A DNA stretch of 64,000 nucleotides, from contig NZ_FPJG01000006.1 of the NCBI RefSeq assembly GCF_900119165.1, positions 8,992,001 through 9,056,000 on the forward strand, given 5' to 3'. The notes below the pieces were generated by a model. It made no database searches. It had not been told where the DNA came from and saw only the letters and a list, made by a program, of their open reading frames with translations. The DNA is from Amycolatopsis australiensis. GTDB taxonomy: Bacteria > Actinomycetota > Actinomycetes > Mycobacteriales > Pseudonocardiaceae. Positions 31,825 through 40,636 of the stretch are shown here, piece by piece; the first letter of the stretch is position 1; the number at the start of each line of letters is the position of its first letter. The position numbers and the translations under genes were made by a program.

Positions 31825-32462
31825 GAGCCCGCCATGGCGACCGGCCGCGCACGACGGCAGCGTTCGTCCAGCTCGGTCAGCGTGCGGTAGGCCGCCTCGG
31901 TGCCTTCACGGCCGCCGTAGTGGACGTCGTCGAACAGCCGCGCCCCCTGCCGCAGGCCGGTGGCCAGGTCCGGCAGCAGCACCCCGGCCTCGGCGGCGGC
32001 CTCGTCCGCCGTCCGGCCGGACCGCGCGTCCAGCAGCGCGCGTTCCTCCAGGCCGCGGACGACGGCCCGGAACCGGTCGCGGACGGCGTCGCCGTACCGG
32101 CCGCCCGCGGCGGCTTCGGCGGCCGAGCGGCGGTAGTCGTCGGCGCTCTGCCGCTGCCCGCCGAAGACGGCGCGCTCGGCGCGCGCGGCGCGCGCGACCT
32201 TGCCGGTGCGCAGCCGGATCACCACGACGAGCACGATCAGCAGCACCACCACCAGCAGCAGGCCGAAGATCCCGCCCGGGACCACCGACGAGAGGCCGTT
32301 CAGCAGTTTTTCCAGCTGCTCGCCGAGCCACTGTCCGAGCTGCTGCAGGACGTTCGGCCGCGCGTCCCGGTACTTCGGGTCGCTCAGCTCGTGGGCGGCG
32401 GCGCGCCGGGCGTCGTCCCGGTCGATGCCGACCGGGATGTCTCGCGGGACCAGCGTCACCAT
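31821..32462 (-). CDS. DUF4129 membrane protein
   Basis: A 213-residue protein: an N-terminal external segment (YRDARPNVLQQLGQWLGEQLEKLL), a TM helix at ~65-85 and a cytoplasmic DUF4129 domain with RSAAEAAAGGRYGDAVRDRFRAVVRGLEE and DARSGRTADE. Typical of the MoxR cluster. ATG 32462 and GTG 32459 are both possible; the latter forms the usual GTGA overlap with the upstream stop. Confidence 0.82.
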   Translation of the reverse strand: MVTLVPRDIPVGIDRDDARRAAAHELSDPKYRDARPNVLQQLGQWLGEQLEKLLNGLSSVVPGGIFGLLLVVVLLIVLVVVIRLRTGKVARAARAERAVFGGQRQSADDYRRSAAEAAAGGRYGDAVRDRFRAVVRGLEERALLDARSGRTADEAAAEAGVLLPDLATGLRQGARLFDDVHYGGREGTEAAYRTLTELDERCRRARPVAMAGS

Positions 32463-33748
32463 GCCTGCGGCGGCTGCACGCCGGCCGCGCGGGCCAGCTC
32501 GATGTCCATGCCTTCGCGGCGCATCCGCTGGTCGAGGTAGACGATCACGGTGACCAGCGTGACGAACGGGATCGCGATGGTGCCGGAGACGATCTGCCCG
32601 GCCGAGGCCAGCAGCAGGTCGCCGGTGCTCGGCACGTACACCTTGCCCGGGTTCAGCACCTGGCTGAACACGCCGGTGCCGAGCGCGAACGGCAGCTGGA
32701 TGATGTTCTCGAAGAACGACTCGATCACCTTCGCCAGCACCAGGATGCCGAGCACCCGCCAGAACGCGCCGCTGACGAGCTTGGCCGTGCGGGCGAAGGC
32801 TTCGCGGAACGTGCCGCGTTCGAGCACCAGCGCGGGCGCGGCCAGCGCCCAGAACACCCAGGCGACCACGCCGGGGATGATGCAGAGCATGAGCCCGACG
32901 GTGGTGACCAGCGCGTAGACGAACGCGACGCCGAGCAGCGGCAGCAACCGCGGCTGCACCTCGCGCCACACGAGGCCGAAGCTGACCTCGCGCCCGAGCG
33001 CGGCGCGGCCCATCACCGCGGCCATCAGCCCGGTCGTGACGGTCAGCAGCAGGGTCGAGATCAGCAGCGACGGGATCAGGGCGAGGAAGAGGTCGCCGAA
33101 CGCGCCGAAGACGGCGTTCTGCAGCTCTTCTTCGGTCGCGCCGGGGCCGAGCCTGCTCGTCGCGGTGAGGTTCTCCAGGTCGGGGAGCACGAGCCGCTGG
33201 ACGAGGAAGCCGATCGCGGCGTTCACGACGGCCATGACGGCACCGATGCCGAGGATCAGCAGCGGGTGCCGCCGGATGGCGGTGATGGCGCCGTCGAGGA
33301 CGTCGCCGACGTTGAGCGGCCGGAGCGCGATGACACCGGGCTTGCCGAGGCCGTGCGGGTGCCAGCCGCGCCCCTGCGGCGGTGCGCCGGAGAAGGGCGG
33401 CGGTGTGCCGGGACCCCACCCACCGCCCGACGGCGGCTGCGGGCCAGGCTGCGGCGGACCGCCCACGGAAGCCCCCGGTGCATCCGGTGGCTGCCACCCG
33501 CCCGTCGATACCGGCGCACCGGCCCCCTGCGCGTCCCTCGGCTCCCACCCGGCCGCCTGCGACGCGCCCGCGGGCGTCGCCTGAGTGTCCGGCGGCTGCC
33601 ACCCGCGCGGCGGCGTGGCCGGTGACTGCCCGTGGCCTTCCGGCGGCTTCGCTTCACCCGAACCGGGGACGGGTGCCTGGGGGACGCCCTGGCTGGGTGT
33701 CGGCGTGCCGGCGCCCTCGCCGCCGGGCGCGCCACCGGTGTCTGTCAT
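32456..33748 (-). CDS. multi-TM protein with Pro-rich N-terminus
   Basis: A 430-residue protein. The first ~130 residues are Pro/Gly/Gln-rich with recurring GWQPPD units. The rest has about six TM helices and resembles the membrane domain of glycerophosphodiester phosphodiesterases (LRPLNVGDVLDGAITAIRRH opening, GIIPG-like CIIPGVVAWVFWALAAPALVLE). No catalytic GDPD domain is present. First gene of the DUF4129-DUF4350-MoxR-DUF58 operon. ATG 33748 chosen at the start of the Pro-rich region. Confidence 0.78.
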   Translation of the reverse strand: MTDTGGAPGGEGAGTPTPSQGVPQAPVPGSGEAKPPEGHGQSPATPPRGWQPPDTQATPAGASQAAGWEPRDAQGAGAPVSTGGWQPPDAPGASVGGPPQPGPQPPSGGGWGPGTPPPFSGAPPQGRGWHPHGLGKPGVIALRPLNVGDVLDGAITAIRRHPLLILGIGAVMAVVNAAIGFLVQRLVLPDLENLTATSRLGPGATEEELQNAVFGAFGDLFLALIPSLLISTLLLTVTTGLMAAVMGRAALGREVSFGLVWREVQPRLLPLLGVAFVYALVTTVGLMLCIIPGVVAWVFWALAAPALVLERGTFREAFARTAKLVSGAFWRVLGILVLAKVIESFFENIIQLPFALGTGVFSQVLNPGKVYVPSTGDLLLASAGQIVSGTIAIPFVTLVTVIVYLDQRMRREGMDIELARAAGVQPPQAW

Positions 33749-33881
33749 CGAAGCCCCTCGCCTGCAGTGCCTGCTTGCCGACACTCTCTCAGAGCCGCTG
33801 ACACCCGGCCAGACCTGGGGTGACGTCCGGGCGCGGTGACTGCGTGCGCACAGACGGGTGCGAGAGGCCCCGTTCCCCCGA

Positions 33882-33887
33882 TATGCT
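33882..33887 (+). promoter_or_regulatory. -10-like element of metallopeptidase gene 2
   Basis: TATGCT in CCCGATATGCTGA, matching the element before the paralogous gene (24379). It lies 60 bp before the GTG start, within the 193-bp divergent spacer, which shows no other clear signal. Confidence 0.4.
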
Positions 33888-33941
33888 GAACCGCGGGATC
33901 GGGTACCCCCGGTCCGTACCGAGACCCTTCGGGACTGCCCA

Positions 33942-35021
33942 GTGACGCAACCGCCCCCCGGCCGGGTACCGCCGCCTCGCGGAACCGTCCAGCCGCCGCC
34001 GGTGCCGGGTGTGCCGCCGGATCTGCCCTGGCTGGGCCGCCCGCACGCGGTGGCCGCGCCGCGGCGCCGCTCGCCGGCCGCCGTGATCGGGGTGTGCCTC
34101 GGCGCCATCGCCGTGCTGGTGCTCGGGCTGGTCGCGATCGTGGCCCTCAACCGCGACGAAACGCCGCTGGCCAACGCCAACTACCGCGACGCACCGCCGT
34201 CGCAGGACAGTCCTTCGCAGCTGCCGCCCGGTGGCGCCGGCGCGCCGGCTTCGGCGTCGAACCCGTCGACCGAGCCGTCGACCCCCAGCGCGACCGGCCC
34301 GCAGAAGATCCTCAAGCTCGCCGACCACCCGATCCTGCAGGACCCGAACGCGGGCCTGCAGAACCGCGTCTGCAACCTGCCGCCGTGGCAGAGCACGCAG
34401 GACGGCGCGGAAGCCTTCTTCACCGCCGCCAGCAAGTGCCTCGACGCCGCGTGGGGCCCGTTCCTCGAGGCCTACCACCTGCCGTTCACGCCGCCGGCGC
34501 TGCACTTCCCGACCGGCGCCAGCTTCGAGACCGAGTGCGGCACCATCCAGGTCGGCATCGCGACCGCCGCGTACTACTGCGAAAACAACCTGTACGTCCC
34601 GTTCCGCGGGCTGCAGACCGACCAGTACGGCAACAACCCCGGCGTCTACCTCGCCCTGTTCGCCCACGAGTACGGCCACCACGTCCAGGAGGTCGCCGGG
34701 CTGATGGACGCGGCCTGGCAGAAGATCTACGAGGCGGGCCAGAACAGCCCGGCCGGGCTGGAGATGTCGCGGCGCAAGGAGCTGCAGGCCCAGTGCTTCT
34801 CGGGCATGTTCCTCGGCGCGCACGTCGACCAGGGCGGCACGATCAGCCGCGACATGTACAACAAGGCCTGGAACGACCAGGAAACCCGCGGCGACAACAC
34901 CTCCCGCAGCCACGACCACGGGACGAACGCGCACTACGCGTCCTGGTGGCGGGCGGGCGCGACGAGCAACCGGATCGCCGACTGCAACACGTTCGCGGCG
35001 CCGTCGTCCGAGGTCAGCTAG
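33942..35021 (+). CDS. neutral zinc metallopeptidase, copy 2
   Basis: A 359-residue protein: a ~45-residue Pro-rich N-terminus, one TM helix (VIGVCLGAIAVLVLGLVAIVAL), a Ser/Pro/Ala linker and a YpfJ-type zinc peptidase domain with HEYGHH at ~242 and RRKELQAQCFSGMFLG. It shares CLDA-W, QYGNNPG/WGNHPG and WN-QE/DRGD blocks with copy 1 but has a much shorter tail. Start GTG 33942 follows the promoter-like element. The 3' end overlaps the convergent small membrane gene by 8 bp. Confidence 0.85.
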   Translation: MTQPPPGRVPPPRGTVQPPPVPGVPPDLPWLGRPHAVAAPRRRSPAAVIGVCLGAIAVLVLGLVAIVALNRDETPLANANYRDAPPSQDSPSQLPPGGAGAPASASNPSTEPSTPSATGPQKILKLADHPILQDPNAGLQNRVCNLPPWQSTQDGAEAFFTAASKCLDAAWGPFLEAYHLPFTPPALHFPTGASFETECGTIQVGIATAAYYCENNLYVPFRGLQTDQYGNNPGVYLALFAHEYGHHVQEVAGLMDAAWQKIYEAGQNSPAGLEMSRRKELQAQCFSGMFLGAHVDQGGTISRDMYNKAWNDQETRGDNTSRSHDHGTNAHYASWWRAGATSNRIADCNTFAAPSSEVS

Positions 35022-35469
35022 CCGGTTTCGGCCGCGGCTGCGTGCGAAGCACGAGGTAGACGTACATCCCGCCGGAGAAGCACGCGAACACCAGCAGCGC
35101 CAGCCCCAGCGGGCGGCGCGCGTCCGACGCGCCGGGCGAGGTGTCCGCGGCCTGGACGGTCACCGTGCCCTGGTCGGGCAGCTGGTCCGGCACGCTGACG
35201 TCGACGCGCTCGCCCTGGCCGTGCCCGCAGCCGTTGAAGGTGCCCACGTGGGTCTTGCCGGCGACGGTGAACTTCACGGTCTCGACGGCGTCCGGCTTGT
35301 CGCACGGCGCCGGCTTGGTCACCTCGGCGGCCACCGGCGCGCCGAGGGTGTCGCCGGTGATGCCGAGCAGCCCGGGCCCGGCGAGCCAGGCGAGCAGCAC
35401 GACGAGCACGCCCGCCGCGGCGGGGATCGCCACCGTGGGCCACTTCAGGGCGAGGGATCGCGGAGGCAC
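35014..35469 (-). CDS. small two-TM hypothetical protein
   Basis: A 151-residue protein: an N-terminal TM (IPAAAGVLVVLLAWLAGPGL), an external ~90-residue domain with two cysteines (KPAPCDKP and FNGCGHGQGE) that could pair, and a C-terminal TM (LGLALLVFACFSGGMYVYLVL). The outside domain ends SVPDQLPDQGTVTVQ. Not recognised. Start GTG 35469. The 296 bp upstream, to the channel gene stop, are mostly the palindromic repeat element. Confidence 0.65.
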   Translation of the reverse strand: MPPRSLALKWPTVAIPAAAGVLVVLLAWLAGPGLLGITGDTLGAPVAAEVTKPAPCDKPDAVETVKFTVAGKTHVGTFNGCGHGQGERVDVSVPDQLPDQGTVTVQAADTSPGASDARRPLGLALLVFACFSGGMYVYLVLRTQPRPKPAS

Positions 35470-35523
35470 TTCGCCATGGTTCCAGATCCCGCGGCCAAAA
35501 CCCAGGCGCCCTGGTCGAGCCCA

Positions 35524-35757
35524 GAGCGCCCCAAGGCGGCCTTGGTTGCGTTGAATCAGCACCGCGGCGCGAAGCGCCTCCGCTGAGGGCGGCGGCGGGG
35601 GCATGGGAGGAGCACCGAAGGCCACCTTGGGTGCGTCCCACGCACCCAAGGCCACCTTGGGTGCGTCCCACGCACCCAAGGCCCCCTTGGGTGCGTCCCA
35701 CGCACCCAAGGCCCCCTTGGGTGCGTCCCACGCACCGAAGGCCACATTGGGGCGCTC
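35524..35757. repeat. palindromic-unit repeat element, locus 1
   Basis: A 234-bp block bounded by inverted ends AGCGCCCCAAGG (left) and TTGGGGCGCT (right). From 35612 it contains four 30-bp units plus a terminal half unit. Each unit is a 23-nt palindrome with arms GCACCCAAGG and CCTTGGGTGC around a 3-nt centre, followed by the 7-nt spacer GTCCCAC. Arms carry compensating or near-neutral changes (CAAGG/GAAGG). About 60 bp of unrelated sequence separates the left end from the units. The same element, shorter, is at 62022. Confidence 0.85.
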
Positions 35758-35765
35758 GGCCGGGG

Positions 35766-36848
35766 CTATCGCTGCTCGATCTTCTCCGCCGGCGTCACCT
35801 TCTTGACGTACAGCAGCCGGTCGCCGGGCTCGATCGCGTCGGCCTGCGGGGCGTCCACGCGGTACAGCACGCCGTCGCGGACCACGCCCAGCACCAGGTC
35901 CGACAGGTGCCGTGGCGAGCCGCCCTCCTCCGACGGTTCCACCGGCCGCTCGGCGATCGCCAGCCCCGACTCCGGTGTCAGCAGGTCCTCCATGATGTCG
36001 ACGACCAGCGGCGTCGACGTCGCCATGCCGAGCAGCCTGCCCGCCGTCTCGCTGGACACCACGACCTGGTTGGCGCCGGACTGCTTGAGCAGGTGGACGT
36101 TCTCCGCCTCCCGCACCGACGCCACGATGTGCGCCTTCGGTGCCAGCTCGCGGGCGGTGAGCGTGACGAGCACCGCCGTGTCGTCGCGGTTCGGCGCGAC
36201 CACGACCGCGCGCGCGTGCTGCACCGCCGCGACGCGCAGGACGTCGGCCCGGGTGGCTGAGCCGTGCACGGCGACGAGGCCGAGCGCGCTGGCCTGGTCG
36301 AGGGCCTGCTGGTCGGTGTCGACGACGACGATCTGGCCCGGGGCGACGTTCTCGTCGCCGAGCAGCGCGTTGACGGCGGACCGGCCCTTGGTGCCGAACC
36401 CGACGACGACGGTGTGGTCGCGCACCTTCGTCCTCCACTTCTGGATCTTGAACGCCTGCCGGGAGCGCTCGGTGAGCACCTCCAGGGTGGTCCCGACCAG
36501 GACGATGAGGAAGAGCACCCGCAGCGGGGTGATCACCAGCACGTTCACCAGGCGGGCGGACGACGTCGCGGGCGCGATGTCGCCGTAGCCGGTCGTCGAA
36601 AGAGAGACGGTGGCGTAGTACAGGCTGTCGAGCAGGGACAGGCCGTCGCCGTTCGCGTCGCGGTAGCCGTCGCGGTCGAGGTACACGATGATCACCGTGG
36701 CCAGCAGCGCGAGCAGCGCGCCGATGATCCGCTTCACGATCGAGCGAAGCGGGCTGACCGTCAGCTCGGGCATCCGCAGGATGCCGACGAGCTCGTGGTC
36801 GGGCCGATCGGTGAGACTGCCCAGCGGCAACCGCTTCAGGGCTTTCAT
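35766..36848 (-). CDS. potassium channel with TrkA-N and TrkA-C domains
   Basis: A 360-residue two-TM potassium channel. The selectivity filter TTGYGD is at ~85-90 between TM1 (IIGALLALLATVIIVYL) and TM2 (VLVITPLRVLFLIVLVG). A RCK/TrkA-N domain follows (VVVGFGTKGRSAVNALL, the NAD-binding GxGxxG-like loop) and a TrkA-C domain with GDRLLYVKK. The acidic linker DANGDGLS precedes the pore helix. RCK ligands gate K+ flow. Same place beside adnAB as Rv3200c in M. tuberculosis. Confidence 0.93.
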   Translation of the reverse strand: MKALKRLPLGSLTDRPDHELVGILRMPELTVSPLRSIVKRIIGALLALLATVIIVYLDRDGYRDANGDGLSLLDSLYYATVSLSTTGYGDIAPATSSARLVNVLVITPLRVLFLIVLVGTTLEVLTERSRQAFKIQKWRTKVRDHTVVVGFGTKGRSAVNALLGDENVAPGQIVVVDTDQQALDQASALGLVAVHGSATRADVLRVAAVQHARAVVVAPNRDDTAVLVTLTARELAPKAHIVASVREAENVHLLKQSGANQVVVSSETAGRLLGMATSTPLVVDIMEDLLTPESGLAIAERPVEPSEEGGSPRHLSDLVLGVVRDGVLYRVDAPQADAIEPGDRLLYVKKVTPAEKIEQR

Positions 36849-36931
36849 GCACCCGCTCCCGGAGGCAGGTGTCGAGCGTCACTCACGCCCGGAGGATAGC
36901 CGAACGGAGTACCCGGCCGCCGCGTGGAAGC

Positions 36932-37414
36932 ATGAAGTCCATGGCGATTTCGCACCGGCCCGCGCGCGTCCTGGCCGCGGTACTGGGGTTCATGGGCGTC
37001 CTGCACTTCGCGGTGCCGAAGCCGTTCGACGGGCTGATCCCGCGGGCGTTGCCGGGGTCCCGGCGTGCGTGGACGTACGGGTCGGGCGGCGCGGAACTGG
37101 CCGTGGCGACCGCGGTGGCCGTGCCCCGGACGCGCCGCCTGGGCGGTCTCCTGGCGGCCCTGCTGTTCCTGGGGGTGTTCCCGGGGAACGTCAAGATGGC
37201 GATGGACGCGCGCACCGCCCCGCTCCCGCGCCGCGCGATCGCCTGGGCGCGGCTGCCGCTGCAGTGGCCGCTCATCGCCTGGGCGCTGAAGGTCCGCGAC
37301 GACGCGCAACTCGCGCGAACTGCTCACGCCTCGGGGATCTCGCGCAGCAGCCGGCGGAGTCCTTCGGCGTCCAGCAGGTCGGCCGGGCGGATCGTGCGGT
37401 TCGCGCGGACGTAG
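36932..37414 (+). CDS. DoxX-like small membrane protein
   Basis: A 160-residue protein with about four short TM segments, opening VLAAVLGFMGVLHFAVPKPFDGLIP. It matches the DoxX-like group with HF-xPKPFD. The final ~30 residues are Ser/Arg-rich and overlap the adnB 3' end by 91 bp, which suggests the original stop was lost. Starts at ATG 36932 or ATG 36941. Function unknown; some relatives take part in redox or thiol-related membrane complexes. Confidence 0.7.
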   Translation: MKSMAISHRPARVLAAVLGFMGVLHFAVPKPFDGLIPRALPGSRRAWTYGSGGAELAVATAVAVPRTRRLGGLLAALLFLGVFPGNVKMAMDARTAPLPRRAIAWARLPLQWPLIAWALKVRDDAQLARTAHASGISRSSRRSPSASSRSAGRIVRFART

Positions 37415-40400
37415 TGGAACGCCGCGCGGACCTGCTCGACCGGGACGTTCTTCAGCGCCGCCCACGCCATGCGGTAGGCCGCCAGCTGGACCGCCAGCGC
37501 CGGCAGGCGGGACTCCGGCGGGACCGCGCCCGTCTTCCAGTCCACGACCTCCCAGTAGCCGTCCGGATGCCGGAACACGGCGTCCATGCGGCCGCGCAGG
37601 GTGATGCCCTCGACGTCCGCCGAGAACGCGACCTCCACCGCGTGCGGCACCCGGGACGCCCACTCGCTCTTCTCGAACTCCGCCCGCAGCTGCTCGAAGT
37701 CGGCGTCGGGTGCTTCGCCGAAGTCGGCGGCGCCGGGGAGGTCGTCGATCTCGATGAGCTGGTCACCGGCGAAGCGGCGTTCCAGCCAGCCGTGGAACTC
37801 CGTGCCGCGGCGGGCGAAGCTGTTGGGCTCCACCGGCAGCGGGCGGCGCAGGTCCGCCGCCAGCTTGCCGGCGTCCTCGGCCAGCGCGACCAGCTGGCTC
37901 ACCGAAAGCCGCGACGGCAGCGGCACCCGCTTGACGTGGTCGTCCTTGCGCGCCCACTCCTCCAGCAGGACGTCGGTGTCGGTCGTCCAGCCGTCGGGAT
38001 CGTCCTCTTCGGACTCTTCGTCGTCCGGAGTGGACAATGCTTCGAAAACGAGCTCCACGCCGGTCTGCACGCCGGTGCGGCGATCGGCCAGCGGGTCCAC
38101 CGGCCACCTGGCCGCACGTGAGTCCGAGACGAGCGGGTTCTCCTCCTCGGCGGCCGGCTCCGGCGCCCACTCGGCGATCTCCCCGGCGCCCGTCTCGCGC
38201 AGGACGTCGCCGATCTCCGTGAGGAACTCCGACGGGCCCTTGAACCGGCTGCTGCTTTCGTTCCACCAGTGCCCGGACACGATCAGCGCGTGCTCGGACC
38301 GCGTCAGCGCGACGTAGCAGAGCCGGCGTTCCTCCGCCTGCTCCCGCTCGACGAACCCCGCTTCGTGCTGCTCCAGCCCGTCCTGGACTTCCTTGCGGTC
38401 GTAGCCCTCGGCGATCCGCAGCTCCGGCAGGTCTTCCGAGTCGCCGCGCAACGCCGCGGGCAGCGACGTCGCCGTCCGCAGCCACGAAGACGACCGCCGC
38501 CGTCCCGGGAACACCTCGTGCACGAGGTGCGGCACGGCGACGACCTCCCATTCGAGGCCCTTCGCCGAGTGCACGGTGAGCACCTGCACGCGGTCCGGCA
38601 CGACCTCGACCTCGCCGGGGGTGAGCCCGTCTTCGGCGTGCGCGGCCGTGTTCAGGTAGTCCACAAAGGACAAGAGGGTGGCGGTCGGTGCCGTTTCGGC
38701 GTAGTCGGTGACGACTTCGGCGAACGCATCCAGGTGCGCCCGCCCGGCGGAGCCCGGCCGGGCCAGCGACTCCACGTCCAGCAGCATCGTCCGCTCGACG
38801 TCGGCGACGAGCTCCGGCAGCGACTGGTCGAGCCGCCGCCGCAGCGCCGCGAGCTCCCGGCCGATCCGCCGGATCCGCTGGTAGCCCTCGGCCGAGTAGC
38901 GCGACGGGTCGCCGGGCTCGTCGATGGCGTCGATCAGCCCGGCCTGCTCGACGCGTTCCACGACCAGCTCGGGCGTGTCGGAGGACTTCTCCGGGCTCGA
39001 CAGCTCGCCGGCCCGCCGCCACAACGCGGCGACGTCGGCCGCCGCGAGCCGCCACCGCGCGCCGGTCAGCAGCCGGGCGGCCGCGCTGCCCGACAGCGGG
39101 TCGGCGAGCACCTTCAACGTCGAGACGAGGTCCGCGACCTCGGGCTCGTCGAGCAGCCCGCCGAGCCCGACGACCTCGACCGGCAGCCCGCGCGCCCGCA
39201 GTTCCGCGGCGATCGGCGCCATGTCGGCGCGGCGCCGCACGAGCACGGCGGCGGTCGGCGGCTTGCCGGTCTGCTCCTGGTGGGCGTACCAGCGCCGGGC
39301 GAGGGCGTCGGCGACCCACGCGCGTTCGGCGCGGATGTCCGGCAGGAGCGCGCACGCGATGTCGGCGGGCCCGGCGCCGTCGCGGGCCCGCAGTCGTTCG
39401 ACGCCGAGGCCGCGGGCGCGCAGCGGTTCGGCGATGGCGTTGGCGAGGTCGAGGATCTCCGGCGGGTTGCGGAAGCTGGTCAGCAGCCCGAACTCGTGCG
39501 CGGGGACGAGCCGTTCGCCGTCGAAGCGCGGGAAGTCGGTGGTGAAGCGGGGCAGGTTGGCCGCGCTGGCCCCGCGCCAGCCGTAGATGGCCTGCGCGGG
39601 GTCGCCGACCGCGGTGACCGGCATGGGCGGGTTTTCGACGCCGCCGAACAGGGCCCGCAGCAGGACGCGCTGGGCGTGCCCGGTGTCCTGGTACTCGTCG
39701 AGCAGCACGGCGCCGAAGCGTTCGCGTTCACCGCGCACGACCGACGGGTAGCCGCTCGCCAGCTGCGCGGCCAGCGACATCTGGTCGGCGAAGTCGAGCG
39801 CGCCTTCGTTCCGCTTGCGCCGGTGGTATTCCTCGACGAGCGGCAGCAGCGCGAGCCGGAAGTGCTGCGCCGCCATGATTTCGGTGAGCTTCTGCGGCAG
39901 CGCGGCCCGCTGGCCCTTGGCGCGCGGGGCGTTCTCGATGACGCGGCACATCCACGTCGTGTATTCGGCGAGCTGCTCGGTCGAGATCAGGTGCTCGCCC
40001 AGCTCGCCGGCCAGCTGCAGCAGGTCGGCGGTGACGGTCGGCGGCACGCGGTCGGTGTCGAGCTCATTGTCCCAAGTGGACACGACGCGGTGCGCGATCT
40101 GCCACGACGACGTTTCCGACAGCAGCCGGACGCCGGGCTGGACGGGCAGCCGCAGGCCGTGTTCGGACAGCAGGCGGCCGGCGTAGGCGTGGTAGGTGAG
40201 GACGGTGGGTTCGCCGGCGACCACCGTGGCGCGCAGGCCGCCGGTGGGGTCGAGCCGGTCGAGCAGCCCGGAGCCGGCGAGCCGCCGCAGCCGCGCCCGG
40301 ACGCGCTCGCCGAGCTGACGCGCGGCCTTGCGGGTGAAGGTGAGGCCGAGGACCCGATCGGGGCTGACGATGCCGTTGGCGACGAGCCAGACGACGCGCG

Positions 40401-40563
40401 CGGCCATCGTCTCGGTCTTCCCGGCCCCGGCCCCGGCGACGACCAGGGACGGCTCGACCGGCGCGGCGATGACGGTGGCCTGTTCGGGGGTCGGCCGGTG
40501 CAGCCCGAGCGCGTCGGCCAGCTCGGCGGGCTCGACGGGGTTGGCGACGACGAGCGGGCTCAC
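37324..40563 (-). CDS. adnB: AdnB-type helicase-nuclease subunit
   Basis: A 1079-residue UvrD-family helicase with a RecB-like nuclease. The N-terminal Q motif HRPTPEQATVIAAP and Walker A GAGAGKTE (44-51) are followed by motif II LLDEYQDTGH, motif III PAQAIYGWRGA and motif VI YVALTRSEHALIV. The C-terminus carries the PDDEXK nuclease (GRMDAVF and VVDWKTG). It resects double-strand breaks as a heterodimer with AdnA, encoded 73 bp upstream. Start GTG 40563. A perfect hairpin repeat sits 17 bp before the start. Confidence 0.92.
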   Translation of the reverse strand: MSPLVVANPVEPAELADALGLHRPTPEQATVIAAPVEPSLVVAGAGAGKTETMAARVVWLVANGIVSPDRVLGLTFTRKAARQLGERVRARLRRLAGSGLLDRLDPTGGLRATVVAGEPTVLTYHAYAGRLLSEHGLRLPVQPGVRLLSETSSWQIAHRVVSTWDNELDTDRVPPTVTADLLQLAGELGEHLISTEQLAEYTTWMCRVIENAPRAKGQRAALPQKLTEIMAAQHFRLALLPLVEEYHRRKRNEGALDFADQMSLAAQLASGYPSVVRGERERFGAVLLDEYQDTGHAQRVLLRALFGGVENPPMPVTAVGDPAQAIYGWRGASAANLPRFTTDFPRFDGERLVPAHEFGLLTSFRNPPEILDLANAIAEPLRARGLGVERLRARDGAGPADIACALLPDIRAERAWVADALARRWYAHQEQTGKPPTAAVLVRRRADMAPIAAELRARGLPVEVVGLGGLLDEPEVADLVSTLKVLADPLSGSAAARLLTGARWRLAAADVAALWRRAGELSSPEKSSDTPELVVERVEQAGLIDAIDEPGDPSRYSAEGYQRIRRIGRELAALRRRLDQSLPELVADVERTMLLDVESLARPGSAGRAHLDAFAEVVTDYAETAPTATLLSFVDYLNTAAHAEDGLTPGEVEVVPDRVQVLTVHSAKGLEWEVVAVPHLVHEVFPGRRRSSSWLRTATSLPAALRGDSEDLPELRIAEGYDRKEVQDGLEQHEAGFVEREQAEERRLCYVALTRSEHALIVSGHWWNESSSRFKGPSEFLTEIGDVLRETGAGEIAEWAPEPAAEEENPLVSDSRAARWPVDPLADRRTGVQTGVELVFEALSTPDDEESEEDDPDGWTTDTDVLLEEWARKDDHVKRVPLPSRLSVSQLVALAEDAGKLAADLRRPLPVEPNSFARRGTEFHGWLERRFAGDQLIEIDDLPGAADFGEAPDADFEQLRAEFEKSEWASRVPHAVEVAFSADVEGITLRGRMDAVFRHPDGYWEVVDWKTGAVPPESRLPALAVQLAAYRMAWAALKNVPVEQVRAAFHYVRANRTIRPADLLDAEGLRRLLREIPEA

Positions 40564-40579
40564 CGGCGCCCCCCACCCG

Positions 40580-40625
40580 GTCGTGAGTGAGAAACAGGGT
40601 TAGAACACTGTTTCTCACTCACGAC
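40580..40625. repeat. 46-bp hairpin repeat, copy B
   Basis: GTCGTGAGTGAGAAACAG and its exact complement form an 18-bp perfect stem with loop GGTTAGAACA. Located in the 73-bp adnA-adnB spacer. It belongs to the same family as 21066-21111, in the opposite orientation. Confidence 0.88.
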
Positions 40626-40636
40626 GTCTTTTGTGG

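Noticed and set aside
35612..35757. Resemblance to a short CRISPR array
   Set aside because: The spacers are a constant 7 nt and identical within the locus, the repeat is fully palindromic and no cas genes are near.
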